The notes below the pieces were generated by a model. That model saw only the letters and a list, made by a program, of their open reading frames with translations, made no database searches and had not been told where the DNA came from. Shown here piece after piece: positions 54,507 to 61,479 of a DNA stretch of 64,000 nt. A program made the position numbers and the translations under genes. Source of the stretch: Haloplasma contractile. Its GTDB lineage: Bacteria > Bacillota_I > Bacilli_A > Haloplasmatales > Haloplasmataceae. The stretch is from the NCBI GenBank assembly GCA_016841945.1, contig JAENYC010000010.1:1-64000 (forward strand), read 5' to 3'. Every line of letters starts with the position of its first letter. The stretch's first letter is position 1.

Positions 54507-55055
54507 ATGAATCAACAATATAAATTAATATGTAAAACTGAAAATCAAGCCATCTTATCTGCATTATTAGAATCTAATCATTTTACAATCAATCAAACAT
54601 CAAAATATATTCTTTGTGAAGATGGTGTAGAATGTAACCATGATTATGATCTTCTCATCTACTTTAAAAAAGAAAAAATTACAGAGTTACTAGATTTATT
54701 AAGAGAAGATAACAAAACCAATTCTAAATTGATGATGGGTAGAAGAAACGGTAATTATATTCCAATTGAATTGGATAACATTGTGTATTTTAACTCCTAT
54801 GGTAATGATACCTATGCTAATACTGTATATGGTAAATCATATAAAATTAAATATAAACTCTATAAACTTGAAGAAGATATATTACCAAAACAATTTATTA
54901 GAATCAATAAATCAGAAATTGTTCATATCAAACACATAACTAAAATTGTCCCCATGTTCAAAGGTAAGTTTATACTCAAAATAGATGGGTATAAGCAACC
55001 TGTTGATATCTCTAGAAATTATATTAAAAACTTCAAAGAAAGGATTGGAATGTAA
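54507..55055 (+). CDS. LytTR-family DNA-binding regulator
   Basis: In this 182-residue protein the C-terminal LytTR DNA-binding domain covers about residues 80-180, with IELDNIVYFNSYGNDTYANTV, YKLEEDILPKQFIRINKSEIVHIKHI and ILKIDGYKQPVDISRNY. No receiver domain precedes it; the N-terminal 75 residues are of unknown fold. Such stand-alone LytTR proteins paired with DUF3021 usually control the neighbouring ABC exporter. ATG 54507 follows TTGAGGTGTAGGCC. Confidence 0.85.
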   Translation: MNQQYKLICKTENQAILSALLESNHFTINQTSKYILCEDGVECNHDYDLLIYFKKEKITELLDLLREDNKTNSKLMMGRRNGNYIPIELDNIVYFNSYGNDTYANTVYGKSYKIKYKLYKLEEDILPKQFIRINKSEIVHIKHITKIVPMFKGKFILKIDGYKQPVDISRNYIKNFKERIGM

Positions 55056-55057
55056 AT

Positions 55058-55465
55058 ATGTTTAATAAAGATTCTTTCATTCGATTAATATATTCTATTG
55101 TTGTTGCTCTTTCCATCACATTATGTGCAATGTATTTTACCACAGAGTATAAAGAAGTTGTTCTTATTGTATTTAAGGGTATGATGGCAGGAATCATCAT
55201 CTGGTTCTTAGGAGAATTTTTTTTCTCTCTATGTGAAAAACTATTTCCAACAAATATTTTATCTGGTTATATCATATTGTTTTTTCTTATATTATTAGGT
55301 ACCTCTGGCTTTGGATATATCTTTGGTATAAAAGATATAATAACCCTTTTAATTATGAGTATTGTAGCTGAAATATTTGGTTTAGGAGTTACTTTCTTCT
55401 ACAGAAGAAAATTAACAAAAGATTTAAATGAACAACTCTTGAAACATAAAAATAATTTATATTAA
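55058..55465 (+). CDS. DUF3021-family membrane protein
   Basis: The 135-residue protein has four transmembrane segments and the overall DUF3021 form, including WFLGEFFFSLCEKLF and a conserved final helix with LGVTFFYRRKL. It begins 2 bases after the LytTR gene. The pair is a common two-gene cassette where the membrane protein may sense an envelope signal for the LytTR regulator. A terminator follows. Confidence 0.8.
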   Translation: MFNKDSFIRLIYSIVVALSITLCAMYFTTEYKEVVLIVFKGMMAGIIIWFLGEFFFSLCEKLFPTNILSGYIILFFLILLGTSGFGYIFGIKDIITLLIMSIVAEIFGLGVTFFYRRKLTKDLNEQLLKHKNNLY

Positions 55466-55496
55466 AAATCCCTTATATTACAAGGGATTTTTATAA
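55464..55496 (+). terminator. Terminator of the LytTR-DUF3021 unit
   Basis: A stem, AAAAATCCCTT / AAGGGATTTTT, lies directly after the stop codon at 55465. Confidence 0.85.
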
Positions 55497-55633
55497 TGTT
55501 TATTTAATTATTTTAAAGAGCATACATGCTCAACTTATACAATATCATGATAATGTAAAAATTCTACTTAGTTCTAAAAAATGGATTGTAAACATAATTT
55601 TATATAAGAAAATATATAAGGAGTGTAAGCTAA

Positions 55634-57019
55634 TTGAAAAAAGTGAAAGTCAGTTTACGACCCATCGTTAGTAACATCAATTTACCTACTGTGATAAAAA
55701 CAGCAATTTCTCCAGGTAACTCAATCGAAACACTATTTATCGCAACCCAAACAGGTGTGATTTTTTATATAGAAAATAACGTTTTAAAACCTTTTTTAGA
55801 TATTAAATCACAGATCATACAATTAGGCGCAGCTGGCGGATATGATGAACGAGGATTGTTAGGACTAGCATTTCATCCTAATTTTTATTATAATGGTCTT
55901 TTTTATCTTCACTATTCAGTCGCTAACTCACAAGGTAAAAGCGCTCTTCCTGGTTCTTTTAACCCTAATCCATGTGATATTAAAACGCTAAATTTAAAAT
56001 GGACAAATAGAGAGCATAACTATGACCATATTGATACAATTGAAGAATGGGTATTAAAATCAAATAATCAACCTCAAAAACGGAGGACATTACTTAATTT
56101 AAGAAGACCATTTTTTAATCATAATGGTGTCAATAGTTTAAACTTTTCACCTGAAACTGGAAAACTTATTTTCACAAACGGTGATGGAGGGTCTGGATAT
56201 GATCCATTTAATCTAAGTCAAGATGATATGGAAATCGCTGGAAAAATAATTGAAATTGATGTTAATAATGATAAATTTCATTTAAAACCACCAATTGTCA
56301 GTCGATTTGATGAACTCCCTGTATCTATTCAAGAAACAATCTCAGTAATGGCTAAGGGAGTTCGCAATATTCCTGGTATATCGTTCCAGAAGTTTTATGA
56401 CCGATATATAAAATATGTAGGAAATGTTGGTCAAGATTTGGTAGAGTCTATTTTTTCATTTAATAATTATAAATCAATTCCAATAAATCAATTAAATCAA
56501 TCTTCTAAAGACATGATTAACTTAGGTTGGAGAGGATGGGAAGGTGCTTTGCCTACTTCTATGATTGAAAGTTGCCCTACAAATCAAAATCTAGATGAAA
56601 AAACAATTGCCTATTACAATGAAGCAGTAAAGTTATCAATACATCGGCAACAACCTCTTATAAGTTATTTTCATAAAGATAATCGTCCTGATAAGTTTAG
56701 AGGAACTGCACTAACAGGTGTTCAGTCTTATATTGGTATTAATATCCCTGATTTAACAGGAAAAGTTATTTTTACAGATATCGCCAGAAAGTCACAACCT
56801 CCAGTTAAAGGTGTTTTAGCCTATACAACAGTAAGTGATAATTGTAAACTGAATGATTTCAGTGTGATTGATATTGACGATAATTTTAGTACTCAATCAG
56901 CTTTTTATGTTAGTTTGGGAACGAATTTAGATCAAACCAAACTATATTTAGGTGTTTATGGCTCTATGAAAGTGACTGATTATAACTTAGGTAATGTATA
57001 TGAAATTGTACAAGGATAA
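55634..57019 (+). CDS. GSDH/soluble aldose sugar dehydrogenase-like beta-propeller
   Basis: The 461-residue protein shows glucose/sorbosone dehydrogenase (PF07995) hallmarks: ISPGNSIETLFIATQTGVIF, YDERGLLGLAFHPNFYYNGLFYLHYS, FNHNGVNSLNFSPETGKLIFTNGDGG and NLGWRGWEGALPTS. Family members use PQQ to oxidise aldoses. Here there is no signal peptide, so the protein may be cytoplasmic and its activity is uncertain. The start is TTG 55634, 10 bases after AAGGAG (55618-55623), with GTG 55643 as a weaker alternative. It is a single gene. Confidence 0.75.
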   Translation: MKKVKVSLRPIVSNINLPTVIKTAISPGNSIETLFIATQTGVIFYIENNVLKPFLDIKSQIIQLGAAGGYDERGLLGLAFHPNFYYNGLFYLHYSVANSQGKSALPGSFNPNPCDIKTLNLKWTNREHNYDHIDTIEEWVLKSNNQPQKRRTLLNLRRPFFNHNGVNSLNFSPETGKLIFTNGDGGSGYDPFNLSQDDMEIAGKIIEIDVNNDKFHLKPPIVSRFDELPVSIQETISVMAKGVRNIPGISFQKFYDRYIKYVGNVGQDLVESIFSFNNYKSIPINQLNQSSKDMINLGWRGWEGALPTSMIESCPTNQNLDEKTIAYYNEAVKLSIHRQQPLISYFHKDNRPDKFRGTALTGVQSYIGINIPDLTGKVIFTDIARKSQPPVKGVLAYTTVSDNCKLNDFSVIDIDDNFSTQSAFYVSLGTNLDQTKLYLGVYGSMKVTDYNLGNVYEIVQG

Positions 57020-57078
57020 TGAGGAAATAATGCAAAGTAATTTATATAAGGGATTCGATTTTTATAATATTATTTTCA

Positions 57079-57450
57079 TTATATCTTCTTCTTGTATCTA
57101 TTTGCATAAATCATAAGTAATATTGTTCAAAATCCATATATGCCTAATAAAGCACCTGTGTACACAAGAGAAACATTAGCTAATATTAAACCAAAAATCA
57201 TGATTGGAAAAACAATATTATATATATCAAAAACCTTACTTTTTGCCTTATATTTAATTTTTACATTCCTTTCATCAAATAAATCCTCAACCTAAACATT
57301 GAAGAACTTCGATATTTTAAAAGCTAAATTAAGAGAGGGATTATACCTTCCATTCTCTAAAGAACCAATGGTTAATCTTGAAACATTTCAAAAATCCGCT
57401 AGTTTCGTTAAACCTTTCTTTTTTCTATACTATTCTATTTTATTTTTCAT
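57079..57450 (-). pseudogene. Decayed XRE-family regulator with a membrane tail
   Basis: One continuous 124-codon frame on the minus strand reads MKNKIE, then YRKKKGLTKLADF, NVSRLTIGSLENGRYNPS, LNLAFKISKFFNV, VEDLFDERN and FPIMIFGLILANVSLVY. This is an XRE HTH (IGSLENGRYNPS...LAFKI...VEDLF) followed by a hydrophobic tail. Four in-frame stops interrupt it: TAG at 57430-57432 and then TGA, TAG and TGA. All surrounding residues still match the family, so this is a recent, multiply mutated pseudogene. Confidence 0.8.
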
Positions 57451-57500
57451 ACGATCACTTCTAGATGTTAAGTTTGCTTTCCATTATCATAAAATAATAA

Positions 57501-57536
57501 AAAAAATAGACGATTCAATTACCGAAACGTCTATTA
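57501..57536 (-). terminator. Terminator of the rubrerythrin gene
   Basis: AATAGACG / CGTCTATT flanks a 15-base loop and is followed by TTTTTT on the minus strand, 8 bases past the rubrerythrin stop. Confidence 0.75.
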
Positions 57537-57543
57537 TATCCCT

Positions 57544-58119
57544 TTAATAATTAGTTTGTTTTACTTCAAAATATGCTTGTGGATGTTGACATACAGGACA
57601 TACCTTAGGTGCTTTTTCACCATAGTGTACATGACCACAGTTTCTACAATACCAACTTTGTTGATTATCTTTTTGGAAGACTATGTCTTTTTCTATATTA
57701 TCAAGAAGCTTTAAATATCTCTCTTCATGATCTTTTTCTATTTTAGCGATTGAACTAAATGCAAAGGCTATTTTTGGAAATCCTTCTTCCTTAGCCACTT
57801 TAGCGAATTCAGGATATAAAACCACAAATTCCTCATGTTCTCCTTCTGCAGCCGCTTTTAAGTTTTCAGCAGTTGTTCCTATTTTTCCAGCTGGGTAAGT
57901 AGCAGTTATTTCTACATTTCCACCTTCTAAAAATTTAAAGAAAATTTTAGCATGTTGATATTCATTTCCAGCAGTTTGTAAAAAGAATTCAGATATTTGT
58001 TCATATCCTTCTTTTTTTGCTTGTTTTGCAAACATCGTATAACGATTTCTCGCTTGTGATTCACCAGCAAATGCTTTTAGTAAATTTTGTTCTGTTTTAG
58101 TTCCTTTTAAACTTGTCAT
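57544..58119 (-). CDS. rbr: Rubrerythrin
   Basis: This 191-residue protein has an N-terminal di-iron four-helix bundle with the ligand pattern ESQARNRYTMFAKQ (helix A) and FLQTAGNEYQHAKIFFKF (helix B), and a repeat in helices C and D (AAAEGEHEEF and IAKIEKDHEERY). The C-terminal rubredoxin-like domain is WYCRNCGHVHYGEKAPKVCPVCQH (four-Cys iron site). It removes peroxide using a reductant in oxygen-sensitive cells. ATG 58119 follows GGGAGGAAAATAGT. It is the second gene of the Fur-type operon. Confidence 0.95.
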   Translation of the reverse strand: MTSLKGTKTEQNLLKAFAGESQARNRYTMFAKQAKKEGYEQISEFFLQTAGNEYQHAKIFFKFLEGGNVEITATYPAGKIGTTAENLKAAAEGEHEEFVVLYPEFAKVAKEEGFPKIAFAFSSIAKIEKDHEERYLKLLDNIEKDIVFQKDNQQSWYCRNCGHVHYGEKAPKVCPVCQHPQAYFEVKQTNY

Positions 58120-58140
58120 ACTATTTTCCTCCCATTATAT

Positions 58141-58548
58141 TTATTTATCTAAAAGACAATTTTTACATTTACCTATAAAATATAATTGCCTTTCTTCAAC
58201 TAGAAAATCATTTAGTACATCTTCATCTACTTGTATATAACTAATACCAAAATCATATATCTTACCACAGTTTTCACATTTAAAATGACCATGTAATTTA
58301 GTATTAGCATCATATCTGACTTCATTTTCTTCGATTGTTATCATCATAATAATTTTCTTTTCTAAAAACAGCTTAAATGTATTATATACTGTAGTTCTAG
58401 ATAATGTTGGCATCTCTTGAAGTAAATCATTATATACTTGGTCAACAGTAGGATGATTTTTTTTAGTGCTTAAATATTCATATATTTTGATTCTTTGTAA
58501 TGAAGGTTTAATTCCATTTTTCTTTAAATATTCGCTCATATTCTTCAT
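58141..58548 (-). CDS. perR: Fur-family regulator, probable PerR
   Basis: The 135-residue protein has an HTH with QRIKIYEYLSTKKNHPTVDQVYNDLLQEMPTLSRTTVYNT and dimerisation motif HGHFKCENCGKIYDFG, with a zinc pair CENC and CKNC. It precedes the rubrerythrin gene by 21 bases, so peroxide control (PerR) is more likely than iron (Fur). ATG 58548 has only a distant GGAG; a TTG at 58554 after AAGGGTTAACCCGA is an alternative. The promoter and operator lie at 58594-58650. Confidence 0.8.
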   Translation of the reverse strand: MKNMSEYLKKNGIKPSLQRIKIYEYLSTKKNHPTVDQVYNDLLQEMPTLSRTTVYNTFKLFLEKKIIMMITIEENEVRYDANTKLHGHFKCENCGKIYDFGISYIQVDEDVLNDFLVEERQLYFIGKCKNCLLDK

Positions 58549-58593
58549 GATCAATCGGGTTAACCCTTCATCTCCTGTATATAATATATAATA

Positions 58594-58609
58594 GTAACAA
58601 ATTTGTAAC
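58594..58609. promoter_or_regulatory. Probable PerR/Fur-type operator
   Basis: GTAACAAATTTGTAAC has a 10-bp perfect palindromic centre (ACAAATTTGT) and lies immediately downstream of the -10 box of the PerR-rubrerythrin promoter. Autoregulation is expected (inference). Confidence 0.5.
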
Positions 58610-58621
58610 CATTACAATTTA

Positions 58622-58650
58622 ATTCTACAACACAATACTATCATTGTCAA
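58622..58650 (-). promoter_or_regulatory. Sigma-A promoter of the PerR-rubrerythrin operon
   Basis: TTGACA (58645-58650) and TAGAAT (58622-58627) on the minus strand are 17 bases apart. Confidence 0.7.
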
Positions 58651-58775
58651 GAGAAATACATTAAACATTTTGCCAATGCGATGGCCATATAATTATCAAA
58701 GTAAATTATGAAACTTTTGCATAGTAAGAAAAGTACTTTGCCATAGTTTGTTGTCCTGAACCAAAGGAAACAAAT

Positions 58776-58798
58776 GAGAAACATCCAGTTTCTCTTTT
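58776..58798 (+). other. Unassigned hairpin in the Fur-AraC intergenic region
   Basis: GAGAAAC / GTTTCTC is followed by TTTTATT on the plus strand, so it looks like a small terminator. No plus-strand gene is upstream. Between 58651 and 58805 I see no other gene; a 65-codon minus-strand frame (58706-58903) overlaps the AraC gene and shows no family features. Confidence 0.4.
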
Positions 58799-58807
58799 AT
58801 TATAACA

Positions 58808-58834
58808 AAAAAGTGCTCTAAAACAGCACTTTTT
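58808..58834 (-). terminator. Terminator of the AraC/GyrI gene
   Basis: AAAAAGTGCT / AGCACTTTTT with a 7-base loop lies 8 bases past the stop of the 58843 gene. Confidence 0.75.
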
Positions 58835-58842
58835 ACTTGTCT

Positions 58843-59724
58843 TTAATGATTTTTCTTCTTCACTGCAATCCATACTTCCTGTTTTTGGTCCTGTAAATAA
58901 CATTCTATAACAGGAAGATTATCTAATTCATAACCTGAACTAGGCAACCATTCTGTATAAAACTGTTTATAAACCTTTTGGACTGATTCTGGTAAAGGTC
59001 CATTTGCTTCAAATATCGCCCAGGTAGCTTTAGGTAATTGTAATTCATTCATTTCATTTGGAGTCATCACTTTTTCACAGTTATCTACATCAACATGAGT
59101 AGTTAATCCCAAATAATAATTCATCTCTTCCTTTTCTCCCCATTCACCTCCAACACTCACTCCTAAAAGTCCAGAAGGTCTCATATCGGCTTTCATGATA
59201 AGTTCAAATAACCTTTCCATCGTACCATCTTTACCAGATGTATCCCAAATTTGTGGAATAACATGAAAAGCTTCATCAGTCTTTACTCTTTTCTTGAATC
59301 CAGATATAGTAAATGCTGGCCAATGTTCAATCATATAATTCATATCACTTTCTCCTTTTATAGTTATTTGAAAGGAGATTTTCGGACAAGTTTTAAGCAT
59401 CACTGTCCCTGTCCTTACTTTTGAGGGAAGAACACCATGAAATTTATGAAATGCTCTTGTAAAAGCATCATGTGAAGTGTATCCATATTTTAACGCAATG
59501 TCCAAAATATGATCTTTACTATTCAGAATATCAAACGCTGCTAAAGTTAGTTTTCTACTTCTAATGTATTCACTTAATGATTTATTAGCGATATATGAAA
59601 ACATACGTTGAAAATTATAAATAGAACATAATGTGATTTTTTCAATTGTATCATAAGATATATCTTTATCTAGATTGTCTTCTATATAATTAATTGTTTC
59701 ATTAATTCGTTCGACCCAGTTCAA
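58843..59724 (-). CDS. AraC-family regulator with GyrI-like effector domain
   Basis: In this 293-residue protein the N-terminal two HTH units are MNWVERINETINYIEDNLDKDIS, FQRMFSYIANKSLSEYIRSRKL and ILDIALKYGYTSHDAFTRAFHKFHGVLPS (the AraC signature). The C-terminal 160 residues form a GyrI/SHS2-type ligand domain (YMIEHWPAFTISGFKKRV, then EWGEKEEMNYYLGL). It probably senses a small hydrophobic molecule. The start is TTG 59724, with GGAGGAGAGTAGA just upstream. It is a single gene. Confidence 0.85.
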   Translation of the reverse strand: MNWVERINETINYIEDNLDKDISYDTIEKITLCSIYNFQRMFSYIANKSLSEYIRSRKLTLAAFDILNSKDHILDIALKYGYTSHDAFTRAFHKFHGVLPSKVRTGTVMLKTCPKISFQITIKGESDMNYMIEHWPAFTISGFKKRVKTDEAFHVIPQIWDTSGKDGTMERLFELIMKADMRPSGLLGVSVGGEWGEKEEMNYYLGLTTHVDVDNCEKVMTPNEMNELQLPKATWAIFEANGPLPESVQKVYKQFYTEWLPSSGYELDNLPVIECYLQDQKQEVWIAVKKKNH

Positions 59725-59828
59725 TCTACTCTCCTCCTTTCCTGCTAATTATACAACAAATGTATCTAATTCTCTCGATTTTTTATGTCGTCTAAAATCG
59801 ATTACCAATATGTTAACTAAAAATAATG

Positions 59829-59852
59829 AATGCTTCCCCTATGGGAAGCATA
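59829..59852 (-). terminator. Hairpin downstream of the lipoprotein gene
   Basis: ATGCTTCCC / GGGAAGCAT with a CTAT loop lies 10 bases past the 59862 stop. The T-tail is weak, so it may be a 3' stabilising hairpin. Confidence 0.5.
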
Positions 59853-59861
59853 TTCTATTTA

Positions 59862-60344
59862 CTATTCAACTGTAATTGTTTTTGACCACTTAAAATATAG
59901 ATCTTTATTATCTTCTAACTTATCTTCTAAACAACCGAAATTCATTGAATAAAAATGATTTTCACCTTCCATTACAATCAGCATATAACCAAAGGTTTGA
60001 TCACCTACAGTTGAGGTATAATATGCATACTTATATAATAAATCGCCTTCCTCAAATGTTTCAACAGTTGCAGTTTTACTAGCGTTACTTAATACTGCTT
60101 CTATGTAAGAACTTAAGTCTGCAATACCATAAGTACTTAAATCAGTCTTGGTTTCTCTTAGAGCCATAAATAAATGATCTTTCGATTCAAGATAAAAAGG
60201 TGCTTGAATGACTTCCTTTTCAACAAATGAACTATTTAATGTGATCGATACACCTGCGCCCGAAAAAGTTTTTTCATTTGATTTACAGCCAACAAGAATC
60301 AATGCAAAGAAAAAAACACTAAGTATCAACATTCCTCTTTTCAT
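59862..60344 (-). CDS. Small lipoprotein of unknown function
   Basis: The 160-residue protein has signal peptide MKRGMLILSVFFFALILVGC with a lipobox cysteine. The mature part has alternating beta strands (FSGAGVSITLNSSFVEKEV and GYMLIVMEGENHFYSMNFGC) and no catalytic motif. ATG 60344 follows ACAAGGAGATTAGT; the in-frame extension back to 60374 has no ribosome site. The family is unknown. Confidence 0.7.
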   Translation of the reverse strand: MKRGMLILSVFFFALILVGCKSNEKTFSGAGVSITLNSSFVEKEVIQAPFYLESKDHLFMALRETKTDLSTYGIADLSSYIEAVLSNASKTATVETFEEGDLLYKYAYYTSTVGDQTFGYMLIVMEGENHFYSMNFGCLEDKLEDNKDLYFKWSKTITVE

Positions 60345-60494
60345 ACTAATCTCCTTGTAATTTAAATTTATCATATTAATTTAATATGATAAATTTATTA
60401 TACCAAACCTTTTATGAATTTTCACCTTATTTAATTTATTATTTTTAAATATCACATTTACTCATAAATTTAGAAGTTTTTAAGAATAAGCACT

Positions 60495-61154
60495 TTATAG
60501 TTTAAAGTGATGAATAATATCTTCATATCTTTTTTCAATATTATTATTCTTTTCATCTCTAATAAAACATTTAAATCCACTATTTAATAACTCATTATAG
60601 TGTTCTATACTGTTAATTTTAGCGATACATGCTTTATAGTTCTCCATTGTTTTTTCTGGATCTTTTGATTTTTTTATTTGTTGTAGGATAAATTGTTTTT
60701 CAGGATCTCCTCTATCAAAGAAATTATCAACTGACATTGATTGTGGAGATAACATAAGTGCAACGTGATGATAATCAGATATTTCATGTAATATATCCAC
60801 TGGTATATTTGTATCTACAATCACTTTTTGATTTTTTGCGATACTAATTAATTCAATCACTTCGAATTGCGCTAATTCTCTACTGGTATTAGTAATCCAA
60901 CTATCATATTCTTCTGGAGTACGTGAAATAAATTCTTGCCAATCTTTCATTGTTTGAAAATAGCACATATTAGGATATTTCAAAGGAGTGGCGATTTTTA
61001 AAAAATCACCTAATTTATAATTTTCTTCACAGTGATAAAGTCCTAGTCTATCAGAAATCATTTTACATATAGTTGATTTTCCTGCATATGCTGTACCATT
61101 AATAAAATAGACATTTTTTAAATATTCCTTAATAATTTTATTATCAATATTCAT
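60495..61154 (-). CDS. P-loop nucleoside/shikimate-kinase-like protein
   Basis: The 219-residue protein has Walker A FINGTAYAGKSTICKMIS at the N-terminus, the acidic strand VIVDTNIPVDILHEI and helices rich in charged residues, as in AAA_33/adenylate-kinase-like proteins. The substrate is unknown. ATG 61154 follows TAGGAGTTGATAATT. It is a single gene on the minus strand, without a clear terminator downstream. Confidence 0.65.
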   Translation of the reverse strand: MNIDNKIIKEYLKNVYFINGTAYAGKSTICKMISDRLGLYHCEENYKLGDFLKIATPLKYPNMCYFQTMKDWQEFISRTPEEYDSWITNTSRELAQFEVIELISIAKNQKVIVDTNIPVDILHEISDYHHVALMLSPQSMSVDNFFDRGDPEKQFILQQIKKSKDPEKTMENYKACIAKINSIEHYNELLNSGFKCFIRDEKNNNIEKRYEDIIHHFKL

Positions 61155-61339
61155 AATTATCAACTCCTATTTAAACACTAATATATTATACAAAACAATT
61201 TTTTTTATGTAAATACAAATGTTGCATAACCCAAGGTGTAAAATAACTTCTGATTCGACATATGGATATAAAAATTATCCATTTACTCATTTTATCATAA
61301 TTACTTGCTGTATAATTATATATATATGTGATAGAATAT

Positions 61340-61435
61340 TATATGTGTATTAATCATTATGAATGAACTCCTTTGATATATAAGTTGTGGTTGACAGATT
61401 GCAAATTTAGATATATCAGAAGGAGTTTTTTTATT
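61340..61435 (+). ncRNA. Candidate small RNA / structured intergenic element
   Basis: A long inverted repeat lies at 61365-61427: AACTCCTT and TGATATAT pair with ATATATCA and AAGGAGTT, with one bulged G and a loop of about 29 bases. It is followed by TTTTTTT, as in an intrinsic terminator on the plus strand. An AT-rich segment just upstream (TATAATTATATATATATG) could be its promoter. No plus-strand gene is nearby, so a short stand-alone transcript is plausible but not shown. Confidence 0.35.
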
Positions 61436-61472
61436 AAAATAGATGAGAAGCTATAAACTTCTCATCTATTTT
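61436..61472 (-). terminator. Terminator of the RCC1-repeat protein gene
   Basis: AAAATAGATGAGAAG / CTTCTCATCTATTTT forms a perfect 15-bp stem, 8 bases past the stop at 61480. It would also stop plus-strand transcripts. Confidence 0.85.
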
Positions 61473-61479
61473 ATATATA

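Noticed and set aside
57430-57432. Suppressed TAG/TGA codons in the XRE gene
   Set aside because: TGA and TAG end normal genes here (for example 26155, 28062, 23638, 49195), and Trp is written TGG throughout.
57299-57547. 82-residue plus-strand ORF
   Set aside because: It is the antisense shadow of the XRE pseudogene (57079-57450) and starts with TTG without a ribosome site.
58706-58903. 65-residue minus-strand ORF overlapping the AraC gene
   Set aside because: It overlaps the AraC gene end in another frame, has no Shine-Dalgarno site and crosses the terminator at 58808-58834.
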